DNA of 64,000 bases from Doryteuthis pealeii (Eukaryota > Mollusca > Cephalopoda > Myopsida > Loliginidae): positions 23,958,486 through 24,022,485 of the forward strand of contig CM042181.1 in assembly GCA_023376005.1 (NCBI GenBank). The letters are read 5' to 3'. The notes beneath the pieces were generated by a model that saw nothing but the letters and a program-made list of their open reading frames with translations, searched no databases and had not been told where the DNA came from. This document shows positions 10,021 to 19,828 of this stretch, piece after piece (the first letter of the stretch is position 1; each line of letters begins with the position of its first letter). The position numbers and the translations under genes are program-made.

Positions 10021-10830
10021 TGTTATATCTTAGGATATCCGTAAAAGCGTATGGTTTGCAAGGAAGAATAATGGACAAGATGAATTGGATAAAAATCGTT
10101 TATTTAAATAACGAGTGTGAAAACGTTGTTGTTGTCGCTGTAGACAATTGTAGTAGTTCTCTGGAGTGGCCGAGGGGTCGTAAGTCAGGAATGGCCGTGG
10201 GGTCGGTGAGGTGTAGGTATCGTATGATAATACGTCAGTTCTCTCTTGGCCTGGTGCAAGGCGTGAGGTAGTAGAAGTTGAGTTGATACGGTCACTTGGT
10301 GCGGGAAATAAGTCAGGAATATCTCAGTGAGTTGTAGTGGGTAGCGCTGTAGTGGTCAAGGGGTAAGGATGTCGCCCGGCTACGGTGAGGTGTTGAAGTA
10401 AGGCTGAGTGTCCGGGTGGGTGAGGGCGTGCGTGGTGGTGGGTGCGTAGCAGTTCCTTGATCCTCTCGTCTGGTGATATTCTCGGCGTGCAGGCCGTCCG
10501 TCAACTGCCGATTCTCAAAATACCCGAGCTTATATGCTGGTAGATGGGCTCCAGAATGCTTTTGGGTTTTTTAGCGGGAGAGTTTTTTATTGGCTGAAAA
10601 TCCGGATTCCTTACAATATTATTTTTTGTTGTTTTGGGATTCCTTTCAAGCGTAACTCAATCCGAGCCTATGCGCAGAACTGCGTCGAATTGGTCACTTC
10701 GTGATAGGGTACCATTGAGTTCACTTCCGCTTGTTGCCTCCGACTTGAGTTTTGATGTTTTATGCTAGCGAGGTGTATTTTGTGAGTAAGCATTGTGAAT
10801 CATAAGAGATATCTTCTCTCTGATATAACA
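10021..10830 (-). repeat. G1 3' LTR, copy A (left)
   Basis: 810 bp. Terminal inverted TGTTATATC/GATATAACA. Compared with the right LTR I find two substitutions: gtagcag against gtatcag near 10448, and ccggatt against ccagatt near 10603. Confidence 0.95.
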
Positions 10831-10863
10831 AAGCTCCCCAAGATATCGATTTGATTCACAATG
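10791..10863. other. Inverted repeat spanning the G1 3' LTR/internal junction
   Basis: CATTGTGAATCA (10791-10802) pairs perfectly with TGATTCACAATG (10852-10863). Inside these arms AGATATC also occurs on both sides. The LTR boundary (10830) and a short purine run (TTGGGGAG on the minus strand, the likely polypurine tract) lie in the loop. The same structure is present in copy D near 50451-50523. Confidence 0.75.
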
Positions 10864-10902
10864 TGTATGTATGGTTATGTAGGTGGTGTGTTGATTGTGG
10901 AT

Positions 10903-13900
10903 TCACTGCATTATGAAGTCCTTGTAACGCGTTGGCATCTGACTTCGCGTTTGCCTAACCGGGAGTCGTTTCCTGCTGTTTTGTTGTTGTTCAGACATGT
11001 CATGCTGACCGGGAGATTGTGTGGGTTTCTGCACAGTGGATTGCTCGGTGCGTGGTGGTTCCTGATCCTGTTGGTGCACGTGATCTGGCGGAGGTGCTAG
11101 TACGTTGTGGGACAGGTGTTTTGGTCGAGGTGTGAGGCGTCGAATGTGGGCTCGGTGAACCCAGTCGGTTTCACCCTTTTCGTTTCTCACTTGAATCACC
11201 ATGTCGTTTGTTTTTAACACTTTAAAGGTGCCTATCCAGTTCAAGTGAGACAAATGTGCGATGGTAGATTGAGGACGGTGTAATAGCACCATATCGCCAA
11301 CCCGTATTGGGTCCTTGAATACCAGCTGGTTCAGTCTAGTATTTGATTTGTGGTCGACTTCGTTGTTTGCCAGGGTGACACGTCGATGGACTTGTCTCAA
11401 TAGAGCATTGATCTGCATGCCATATGCCGTGGGGCTTTGGTTTGTGAGCTCGTTGTGTAGCGGTTTGGGTAAACCGATGTTGGGTTGTCGGCCGGTGATC
11501 ACATAGTGAGGTGACGCACCGGTGGCGCTGTTAATTGTCGCGTTCATGGATGAGATGACGGATTCGAGTATATCTGTCCATTCACAATTCCGATCTTCGC
11601 ATAGCATGAAGAGAGCATTCTTCATTGTACGGTGCTGTCGTTCGATGTTACCAGAACTCTGCGGCCGCCAGGGGCAGTGCAGTTCCTGTGTGATCGACAT
11701 CAGCTCGCAAAATGTCTTATATATCTCTCCTGTGAAGTGGGTCCCGCGATCGGAGGATACAATTCGTGGTATTTCCCGGTGGCGGAGGAAAAAACTGTAT
11801 AGTCCCCGAGCAGCGTCGATGGCCCGGTCTCCCGCGCAAGGTACGGCCATGAGATGACGACTGAAACTGTCAAGTATGGTTAGGATGTAACGTTTTCCCT
11901 TCGAGATGGGCATTGTCACGAAGTCGACGTAGATTATGTCGAAGGGCTTTTTTCCACGTTTGCAATGGCCGGCAGGCCAGTATCGGCGTTTGCCATAGTT
12001 TCCCTTCCGTTTGGCGCAGACTTCACAAGATCCGACGTATGTTTCGATGTCGCGGTCCTTGAATTCCCACCAATAGCTGGCTAAGTGGGCGCGCATACGG
12101 GTGACCCCAGAGTGGTTGATACAGTCGTGGGCCTGATACAGGAATTTGTTGCGAAGACTGTATGGTACAACCAGCCTTGGGGAATGTGTACTGTCTCTAA
12201 CCATCAAGACCGCGCTACCGGGCTCTAGGTAGAATTTATGTAAGTGTCTTTGGTACAGGGGTGTCCAATGGTCGTCGGGATCTATGCGAAATCCCTTGCT
12301 TAGATCGTTTGTTTGGATGGCTCTAATGATTTCTGAGAGTAATTTATCTGTTAATTGTTCCGCTGCTATGTTGAGGAGATCGCAATTCTTCTCGGTTGGG
12401 ATGGTGGACGTAGAGTGGTATGCGAAAAATGCGTCCGCGATGCGTTTGTGGCATTTGGTGCCTTGTGATGTGTGGGTCTTGGCGATGAGTTGTAAGCCAC
12501 TGATATCGCCCAGACACCATGACGGGATGTAAATATGGAGATCGGATCCCTTTATTTTGAATGTTTTCCCCGCCGGCGTAGGATCGGACGTCATTTTAAC
12601 CCTTTTCTGTCCATGGCTTCTGCTGAGCATGTCGGCCCACACATTCGATTCTCCCTCAACGAATTCCAGTACGAATTTATAGCAGGAAATCTCTTCTTGC
12701 CAACGACGTATCTTGGCATTGTTGAATTCCCGCTGGTCCAGATAAGTCAGTGATCTGTGGTCGGTGAAAATGACAAAGGGGCGATTACGCAGGAAATAAT
12801 CAAATTTGGCGATCGCCCACTTTATTGCATACGCCTCTCGTTCCGTTGTGGACCAGTTCTGTTCCGTAGTGTTGAAAGTGTGTGAGGCGACAGCTATAAT
12901 TTTCTTCTTTCCATTCTCCGCCTCCTGCATTAGGATGGCACCACAGGCCACGTCGCTGGCATCGGTGGTAAGGGTGAACAGTTGGGAAAAGTCTGGAAAT
13001 GAGATGATCGGTGGTGAAGAGAGTCGTTTTTTTATTTTTTGGAATGCCTTGTCGGCTTCCTCCGTCCATAAGAACGTCCTATTTGCTTTGTTTAGCTCGT
13101 GGATGGGACTCATAAGGTTGGAGAACGTGTCCGATCTTATCTGTTCGTATAGGCGAGTCTCCAGGAATTGTCTGATCCATACTAATCGACCTATAAGGCT
13201 TTGTAGCGCCTTTTTTGATGTTGGGGGTTGCATTTCCCTAATGGCACGAACATATTCTGGGTCGGCCTTGAATCCCTCGCTGGTCACTATGCGCCCGAGG
13301 TATTTTGCCTCAGTGGCGAGGAAGGTGCATTTTTCGGGGTTGAGTTTGAGTCCGAATTTGCGCAGGGCAGTGAAGAGCTGCTCTAGTGCGAGTATGTACT
13401 CCTCGAATGTCTTAGCATGGACCAGATTGTCGTCGATATAGGAGGATATGTTTGAGCGAGATGAGACCGTCGCCAGGGCTTCTGCTATGCATCGGGAGAA
13501 GATTTGTCCGGCCGACGTGAGGCCAAAAGCTAGACGCGTGTATTGGTAACACTTGTCCTTCCATGTGAATGCTGTTTTGTAGCGATCGCGTTCATCGATT
13601 TGTATTTGCCAATACCCGCTGCGGAGATCGAGGGTGGCAAAGTATTTATTGCCTTCCCCGATCCTGTGGAACAGTTGGTCGATCCTTGGCATGGGGTATG
13701 GGTCGAGATCGATCAATACCTTATTGAGAGTTCTTTTGAAGTTTGAAACGACTCGAATTGTTCCATTTTTCTTACGCACGGCGAACACCGGACTGTTGAA
13801 ACCCTTAGGATCGTGGCAAGGCTCAATTATTCCCACAGAGGCCATGTGGTTGATTTCGTCATCGACGTCGCCTTCAAGTGCCTGGGTTATAGGATGTTGC

Positions 13901-14664
13901 CTTTGGCTGCGCGATTGACCATTTGTTGGTATCCGAACGGGCTTGACGAAGGTACCCTTGTCCCCGTTTTGCGTACCGAGGACGTCGCTGTAACGAAGAA
14001 GTAGGTTCGTTACGCCTTCTAGTTCGTCGCGGTTCGGGAGTGATAGCCCTGCATTTCGTTTTAGCCAGTGCAACTTTTCTTCCAGTGCCTGGTAGATGGG
14101 CACTGGCGTTGCGGTCAGCCGACTTTCACTGTTGTTAAGGGTTTGAGCCCCATATACAGGGTTGTTGTTGAGTGAGCCGACGTGGTCATGTGCTCGTATT
14201 AGCGGGGCTGTGTGTGTCACTAGACCCGACGCCGTGGTTCGTTTGAACTCGACAGTTGCGTCCTGGTTGTTGATTGTGTACGAGTTGAGTGTGTTGTGAC
14301 CAAGGATATTTTGACCGATCAGAATCGGTGTAGACTGGGCCGTTACCAACACGTTGATTTCACCGAAGATGGGGGAGTCATGGTTGCCGATGGCGATGTC
14401 ACAGTTTAGTTCTCCAATGGCAGTAATGCTACCGTTGATCCCTTTTACGTGAACGTTGGAACGAGTCATGTGTTTCTTAGCCTCCTTGGGCAGTTGAGAG
14501 ATTGGTACAATGCAGGTGGAGCATCCAGAGTCCAACATTGCTGCACCGGAAAATGCGGTGCCTTCGACGATGAAGGTAGAGTTTATGAGAGGTGATCTCT
14601 GCCCGGAAGGTTTCTGGAGGTTGTATATGTGATGGCGAGTGGGGGAGAACCGAGACTGGGCCAT
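10903..14664 (-). CDS. pol: G1 Pol polyprotein: protease, RT, RNase H, integrase (intact)
   Basis: About 1253 codons from the ATG at 14664, which overlaps the Gag stop as TGATG (the open frame itself runs one codon further, to 14667). Domain positions, in residues: protease with LDSGCS at 45-50; RT about 255-470 with FATLDLRSGYW, LAFGLTSAGQ and YIDD at 410-413; RNase H about 560-685 with TTDASD, TEREAYAIKW, FTDHRSL and ADMLSR; integrase finger H847, H852, C881, C884; integrase core D915, D973, E1009, the last two 35 residues apart. A GDMVLLHRP... segment near 1115-1185 replaces any chromodomain. All catalytic residues I can locate are present and no stop interrupts the frame. It acts in cytoplasmic particles (cDNA synthesis) and the nucleus (integration). 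Relative to copies B, C and D it lacks nine bases (three residues) near 14040. Confidence 0.95.
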   Translation of the reverse strand: MAQSRFSPTRHHIYNLQKPSGQRSPLINSTFIVEGTAFSGAAMLDSGCSTCIVPISQLPKEAKKHMTRSNVHVKGINGSITAIGELNCDIAIGNHDSPIFGEINVLVTAQSTPILIGQNILGHNTLNSYTINNQDATVEFKRTTASGLVTHTAPLIRAHDHVGSLNNNPVYGAQTLNNSESRLTATPVPIYQALEEKLHWLKRNAGLSLPNRDELEGVTNLLLRYSDVLGTQNGDKGTFVKPVRIPTNGQSRSQRQHPITQALEGDVDDEINHMASVGIIEPCHDPKGFNSPVFAVRKKNGTIRVVSNFKRTLNKVLIDLDPYPMPRIDQLFHRIGEGNKYFATLDLRSGYWQIQIDERDRYKTAFTWKDKCYQYTRLAFGLTSAGQIFSRCIAEALATVSSRSNISSYIDDNLVHAKTFEEYILALEQLFTALRKFGLKLNPEKCTFLATEAKYLGRIVTSEGFKADPEYVRAIREMQPPTSKKALQSLIGRLVWIRQFLETRLYEQIRSDTFSNLMSPIHELNKANRTFLWTEEADKAFQKIKKRLSSPPIISFPDFSQLFTLTTDASDVACGAILMQEAENGKKKIIAVASHTFNTTEQNWSTTEREAYAIKWAIAKFDYFLRNRPFVIFTDHRSLTYLDQREFNNAKIRRWQEEISCYKFVLEFVEGESNVWADMLSRSHGQKRVKMTSDPTPAGKTFKIKGSDLHIYIPSWCLGDISGLQLIAKTHTSQGTKCHKRIADAFFAYHSTSTIPTEKNCDLLNIAAEQLTDKLLSEIIRAIQTNDLSKGFRIDPDDHWTPLYQRHLHKFYLEPGSAVLMVRDSTHSPRLVVPYSLRNKFLYQAHDCINHSGVTRMRAHLASYWWEFKDRDIETYVGSCEVCAKRKGNYGKRRYWPAGHCKRGKKPFDIIYVDFVTMPISKGKRYILTILDSFSRHLMAVPCAGDRAIDAARGLYSFFLRHREIPRIVSSDRGTHFTGEIYKTFCELMSITQELHCPWRPQSSGNIERQHRTMKNALFMLCEDRNCEWTDILESVISSMNATINSATGASPHYVITGRQPNIGLPKPLHNELTNQSPTAYGMQINALLRQVHRRVTLANNEVDHKSNTRLNQLVFKDPIRVGDMVLLHRPQSTIAHLSHLNWIGTFKVLKTNDMVIQVRNEKGETDWVHRAHIRRLTPRPKHLSHNVLAPPPDHVHQQDQEPPRTEQSTVQKPTQSPGQHDMSEQQQNSRKRLPVRQTRSQMPTRYKDFIMQ

Positions 14665-15434
14665 CACATATCGTCTGGTTCGTACCGAAAATCCTGTACT
14701 TCCGTGTTTATAGATGGTGTGTCCCTATCCGTTTCTGCGACATGGGCATGGGTGAGAGGCGGATGACGATATGGGCAATTTTGGCCGTGGAAGCAAGCGC
14801 GGCCCATGGTGTAGTTCCAGCTTATGCCGGGTTCTAGGTTGCGGTCCCGGCCTCCGTGTGTCCGGTAGTTGTTGCGTTTGTGTGATGTAGTAGCATTCGT
14901 CTGTTGTGAGCGCGGTGGTTGGTCACTTGTTCGTGGTGGTTGTTTGAGTTTGGTGGACGTGTTTCCCCGACTCCATCGCTGTGGTCTATGCGTGTAGTAT
15001 GTGTTGTCATGCGATGTCGTGTCGTCAGTCTTTATGCCCCGATCGATGTATTGTTGGGCTTCACACGCTATACCGCTCGCTGTGTAATGGTTGTCCATTG
15101 TTCTGACGAGGTGAGGGTATAGGTTTGGATTCCACGTTTTGACCTTCTCGCTCATCAACATTGCCCCCATCACCGAGAAAAGTGTATCGACAGTTAGATC
15201 AGAGTTGTTGTCCTTCCTGTGTTTATTTTTTTATGTGTACAGCGGCCTCTCTGATTGTGTTTTCGAGTCGGCCAGCGAAATCTGTCAGCTTTTCACCGTC
15301 TCGTCGTTGTAGATCCCATGCGCGACTAAGGTGTTGGAAGTTTGTCATCTGGCTGCCATTAGGTCGTGGAGATATTTTCTCTGGTCTTTGATAAAGTCGA
15401 TAATTTCCGAGCGAGTTAATCTTGTATAGTCCAT
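14664..15434 (-). CDS. gag: G1 Gag (C-terminal part open, 5' part frame-broken)
   Basis: Candidate ATG at 15434, 30 bases after the LTR. The first 29 codons are open to a TGA at 15345-15347. The next segment reads in another frame (FQHLSRAWDLQRRDGEKLTD and FAGRLENTIREAAVHIKK). From about 15228 the reading returns to the first frame and stays open to 14664. An A7-T run near 15226-15232 is the second shift; copy C lacks that T and reads through there. The C-terminal part holds GAMLMSEKVKTWNPNLYPHL and a cysteine-histidine motif CFHGQNCPYRH (C-X5-C-X3-H), a partial CCCH-like finger and not a retroviral CCHC knuckle. The Gag TGA overlaps the Pol ATG. Whether the 5' breaks are real or sequencing errors is open. 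Confidence 0.75.
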
Positions 15435-15444
15435 ATTCTCCCCT

Positions 15445-15462
15445 GCAACACGCCTGACACCA
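15445..15462 (-). promoter_or_regulatory. G1 primer-binding site
   Basis: One base inside the 5' LTR the minus strand reads TGGTGTCAGGCGTG. TGG complements a tRNA CCA end. TGGTGTCAG fits the acceptor end of animal leucine tRNAs, which end CTGACACCA; the match beyond nine bases is not verified. Confidence 0.65.
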
Positions 15463-15463
15463 G

Positions 15464-16273
15464 TGTTATATCTTAGGATATCCGTAAAAGCGTATGGTTT
15501 GCAAGGAAGAATAATGGACAAGATGAATTGGATAAAAATCGTTTATTTAAATAACGAGTGTGAAAACGTTGTTGTTGTCGCTGTAGACAATTGTAGTAGT
15601 TCTCTGGAGTGGCCGAGGGGTCGTAAGTCAGGAATGGCCGTGGGGTCGGTGAGGTGTAGGTATCGTATGATAATACGTCAGTTCTCTCTTGGCCTGGTGC
15701 AAGGCGTGAGGTAGTAGAAGTTGAGTTGATACGGTCACTTGGTGCGGGAAATAAGTCAGGAATATCTCAGTGAGTTGTAGTGGGTAGCGCTGTAGTGGTC
15801 AAGGGGTAAGGATGTCGCCCGGCTACGGTGAGGTGTTGAAGTAAGGCTGAGTGTCCGGGTGGGTGAGGGCGTGCGTGGTGGTGGGTGCGTATCAGTTCCT
15901 TGATCCTCTCGTCTGGTGATATTCTCGGCGTGCAGGCCGTCCGTCAACTGCCGATTCTCAAAATACCCGAGCTTATATGCTGGTAGATGGGCTCCAGAAT
16001 GCTTTTGGGTTTTTTAGCGGGAGAGTTTTTTATTGGCTGAAAATCCAGATTCCTTACAATATTATTTTTTGTTGTTTTGGGATTCCTTTCAAGCGTAACT
16101 CAATCCGAGCCTATGCGCAGAACTGCGTCGAATTGGTCACTTCGTGATAGGGTACCATTGAGTTCACTTCCGCTTGTTGCCTCCGACTTGAGTTTTGATG
16201 TTTTATGCTAGCGAGGTGTATTTTGTGAGTAAGCATTGTGAATCATAAGAGATATCTTCTCTCTGATATAACA
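15464..16273 (-). repeat. G1 5' LTR, copy A (right)
   Basis: 810 bp, same ends as the left LTR. It drives the minus-strand transcript. Confidence 0.95.
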
Positions 16274-16277
16274 TTAC
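16274..16277. repeat. Target-site duplication TTAC, right copy (G1)
   Basis: Matches 10017-10020. The same TTAC next to the LTR end is found at the equivalent junctions of the other three G1 copies. Confidence 0.85.
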
Positions 16278-16319
16278 TTAAGCGCTGATTCTTTCTCAGT
16301 CTACTCGCAACAACCGACG
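16278..16319 (+). repeat. Copia terminal repeat fragment, right copy, part 2
   Basis: Continues the homology to 2212-2260 (ttaagcgctgattctttct, then ctcgcaacaaccgacga). Together with 9955-10020 it rebuilds the repeat once G1 is removed. Confidence 0.6.
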
Positions 16320-17386
16320 ACGGACCTTTGTTGTGTTTTTTAATCGTGCCCCAATTTGTGACCTGTAGAGGGTTAGGGTTTAAGGCTTATCCCTTTCCAA
16401 ACCTTTTGCAGGTCAGGAAAGATTTTTATTCCTCCTGCTTAGTAGCAGTCTTTTTTCTTTTTCTCTTCTTTCCTTTACTTTTGTCAAGTGTGTCCCTATT
16501 CTGGACCAGTTTACTTTTTTACGGGCTTTTTGGGGGGGCTATTTTAACTTCTGCCCCTATTGGACAGTATTTCTTATTTGCATCTATTCACAGGAATGGA
16601 AATTTTCGACTGCACTCCCTATGCAGACGAAGAAGACATCCAGCTGGACATTACCAAGGAGGGAGAGGGTGCGATTGAAGTTCTCACCACGGAATCCGAC
16701 AAGATAACACCCGGCCCTGAAGAAACCAACCCGGTTCCAGCTGAAAATGAATCCGCATTAAATGGGGTCACGACCGTCCCAGAAGGGGCCAACCCTGTTT
16801 CAGCAGAGAAGTGATCCGAGAAGGAATCTGTAATGAACGAAATCACGTTCGACCCAGCCTACCCTGACCCACCAAAGATCGATAAGGAGACATCGACCAA
16901 AAAATAGGGTACCAGTGCCAGCCCATATCAGGTGGAGGTAATACCCGTAACACCGGAAAAAAACAAGCTCCTCATAAGGAAAAAGGAGAAGGAAGGGGAA
17001 AGGGCCTTATAGCAGAACCAGCAATGCCTGGAACTTCTAAAGACATTCCAGAATTTTCGGAAACCTTGCGGGTGCTATTCCCCCCAATAAACAAAAAAGC
17101 ACCACCAAAAAGCCCCTGAGACGGCCAAAAGACTAACTGGAGACCGCCTCAGGAAGACAAATTCCAGGAGCAGGATACAGAGCTCCACAGGGCCAATTGG
17201 GCCAACAAATATAACGGTCTGTTGGAGGGAAACGATATTAAACCCGACAGTTGGAACTGGAGCCGCGGATCTTGTCCTTCATCCACACGGAGACGGTCTC
17301 GAGGAAATTAATCGGCCTCACCAAAGAAAAAATATTGGACGTCCTACTGGCCAATAAAATTCTTGAATGAAAAAAAAAAAAAAAAA
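16320..17386 (+). pseudogene. Retroposed A-tailed transcript of unknown origin, copy A
   Basis: Ends with AATAAA (17353-17358) followed 11 bases later by A17 (17370-17386), the signature of reverse-transcribed mRNA or of a LINE/SINE tail. Upstream is a pyrimidine-rich stretch (16440-16500). An ATG at 16596 opens an acidic frame (MEIFDCTPYADEEDIQLDI) that stops at TGA 16812-16814. The same frame then continues through a second stop (TAG) and, with small indels in this copy, to about 17311. The product is acidic, rich in P/E/T, then K/R-rich. I do not recognise the family. The second half (WRPPQEDKFQEQDTELHRA) gives no domain clue. Confidence 0.55.
17353..17386 (+). terminator. Polyadenylation signal and A-tail
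   Basis: AATAAA followed by CTTGAATG-type spacing and an uninterrupted A-run. The equivalents are 56938-56968 in copy D and, inverted, T-runs at 28897-28912 and 44144-44160. Confidence 0.7.
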
Positions 17387-18273
17387 TAGAGGGGAAAAAA
17401 TAAATATTCGACTTGTTGAAAAGGGGAGGGCAACAATGTCGTCGCCGTCAAAAAATCTTTGTTATTAGTGTTATGTTAAATCTTTGTTATTAGTGCCCAT
17501 GGAACGAGCAACAAAGAAGGATTTGGAAATCAGAGTAATAATCAATACCATACAAATTACAGCATTGTTAAAATCAGCTAGAATCCTCACATGAGTGCTG
17601 GGGGTCTGGGGAGACTTGTCACTCAGTCTTCAGTGAAAGCCAAAAATAAGTAAATGAAGGAAAGCAAAATAAAGAAAAAAGAAAGAATATGAGACTGAGA
17701 AAGTGTGAAATAAAATAGGCATAAAGAAAAAAGTGGGTGACACAAAGGGAAACGAAGAGAAAAGAGAAAGAAAGAAAGAAAGAAGAAAGCGAACGATAAA
17801 ATATAGATAAAAACAGAAAACAGAGAAAAGGGAAGAAAAACACAACTAAAATAATAAGTGAAGGAAAGTAGGAAAAAAGAAAAGGAAGAACAGACGAAAA
17901 TAAATGAATAGTAGGCTACGGGCCCAAAGGCTCTAGTTTTTTTTTAAATTTAATTTGTAATTTTGATGGTGGGGGAAAAAAGCGGCCAAATGAATGCCTA
18001 TAGACTCCTGAATATCATACTATTTTTTTATGCGTAAATGTTGCACATATTAAAGTTTTCCGTGGGTACCACCAATTTTCCCCGTGAAATTTACCCCCCC
18101 CCTATATTTAACATAATAAAACTTGCATAAAGGTTAATATTATCTTAAAATTTTTTTATTCACTCGAAAGAAGAAGCATTAAACAAACTCCTAATGATTT
18201 TTTAAAAAATTTTCGGCTTACAAAAATAATGCAAATTATAAACGAAAAACAATGTTTACATTTTTTCACCGTT

Positions 18274-18510
18274 AAATCAATTGAAATTTAACGTAGCCAA
18301 AAACTAGTTAAAATTAAAATACACATAAAACATTTATTTTCTGGTGTGTTTACCTTATACACTTCTTCGCTTGAGACAAACATAAATCAATTGAAATTTA
18401 ACGTAGCCAAAAACAAGTTATAACTAAGGTTTTAAAAAAATTAAAATACACATAAAACATTTATTTTCTGGTGTGTTTACATTATACACTTCTTCGCTTG
18501 AAGCAGACAT
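18274..18510 (+). repeat. Two-copy tandem repeat, about 110-125 bp unit
   Basis: The unit starts aaatcaattgaaatttaacg and contains acataaaacatttattttct and acttcttcgcttga. First copy 18274-18383; second from 18384, with a 17-base insertion (ataactaaggttttaaa). Present in all four copies of the block (for example 57870-58105). Confidence 0.85.
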
Positions 18511-19243
18511 GTTGAGTGATAACTCATGCTACGGTGATCGTGATTGGTTAATTTATCAGCAGTCAATAAAAGATGTATTCTGATTGGCTACTTCGTTGTA
18601 CGCAGCTAACTAAAATTTTAGCATTTAATTTGTGTAATAAAATATATATTATTAACTAACATGAAAAAACGTAAAGTCAAAAAGTTACAGAATGTTTCTC
18701 ATGATTTTATACATATTTCTGCAAAAATAATGCCCACCGCTTTTATTAAAAGTTAAAAGTCATCTTTTTCGCCTTGGGAAACCGACCTAAACAAAGAAAA
18801 AAAAAAAACGAAATGAAAGACGGGAAATAAAATAACAGTAAAAAGGCAAAAATCAAAATGGTAACAAAAGAGCAACAAAAGTCTTGAAAGAGAAAAGTAA
18901 TTAATTTCTATTCAATTGAAATAAGAAATTTAACCTAAGAAATTCTATCAGGATTGTCTTTCCCCTTTTTAAAGAAGCGAACTTACTAATGTGCCATGAA
19001 CAAAAAGAAGTTCAAGTAAATCGGTTTGTGGTCAAAAAGCAAAGAATATTTGGATTGGTTAACGATCAACGAAGCAACAATTATACAATAAAAAATAAAA
19101 CACATTCCATGTGATAAAACGGAAAAGTATGTCATCTTTTATTTTTACCGACGAGACATATTCTTATAAATTTCCCTTATAAATTTGGAAAACGATTATT
19201 ATTTTTGATAATATAAATTAGTCAAAAGGGAAGCTATAGAAAA

Positions 19244-19279
19244 CACACACACCACACATATATATATATATATATATAA
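19244..19279. repeat. (CA)n(TA)n microsatellite, copy A
   Basis: About 11 TA units after an interrupted CA run. Its length differs in every copy of the block: about 5 units in D (58851-58861) and about 21 in C (42224-42266). Confidence 0.9.
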
Positions 19280-19828
19280 CATGAGGTCGATCTGAAAGTT
19301 TCTTCAAATGATGTTCACAGAATCTAAAAGAAAATAAGATAGTATTCATCTGGACATTGGCAAAGTTACAGAATTGACTAAATTAAATTCTTTTCAAAGT
19401 TTATCGCTGAAAGATCAGACAGAATTTTGATTATAACCACTAAATCAAAATTGGTACGATACATAATCGAACGTCTGTGTTCGTGATTAAGCAAACTTCG
19501 TAAATAACAGGTCGGACACATAGTTTTAGCTGATTTTGTTTTATCTGTAAATTATATTGTATATCATTTAATGTATATGTTTAATATAGATTAATAATTT
19601 GCAAATCCTGCAATTATTTTCACCTCGTTTATATGCAGGAGATATTTTCATAACTTGCTATTTTAATTACTGGTGTTTTATCTGTTTTATTTAACTTTCC
19701 ATATCTCGATAGTAATGTATTATCTTATTACTATATTTTTAGCTTGAAAAGATTGTTATCTACTTTTCAATCTTAATTTTGTGGCCTATGTATATTCTTT
19801 CATCATTATCATTCTTTTTGATATTACA

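Larger units (their letters stand above)
10021..16273 (-). mobile_element. Young Ty3/Gypsy-type LTR retrotransposon G1, copy A
   Basis: A 6253-bp element with two 810-bp direct LTRs (10021-10830, 15464-16273) that start TGTTATATC and end GATATAACA. It is flanked by the 4-bp duplication TTAC. Genes are on the minus strand: a primer-binding site next to the right LTR, Gag (15434-14664) and a single long Pol frame (14664-10903) with protease, RT, RNase H and integrase in Gypsy order. The LTRs appear to differ at only two bases, so the insertion is recent. It interrupts the right-hand terminal repeat fragment of the Copia element. It is the only full copy in the window; three further partial copies lie at 30100-33222, 45253-50225 and 50247-55857. 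Confidence 0.95.
17387..19828. other. AT-rich non-coding block, copy A
   Basis: No gene. It contains a GAAA-type microsatellite (about 17755-17790) and a tandem duplication (18274-18510). A (CA)/(TA) microsatellite lies near 19244-19279. Apparent phenylalanine/serine-rich frames here are products of the purine/pyrimidine bias. The block separates the A-tailed transcript from the broken end of G2 and recurs at 26241-28896, 41718-44143 and 56969-59368. Confidence 0.7.

Noticed and set aside
12806..13441. 211-residue plus-strand frame
   Set aside because: Shadow of the G1 Pol gene, which is far longer and has clear domains.
17619..17845. Phenylalanine/serine-rich minus-strand frames, also at 28240-28630, 43675-43911 and 57202-57438
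   Set aside because: They are translations of a purine-rich low-complexity tract. Their composition follows the repeat and there is no domain.
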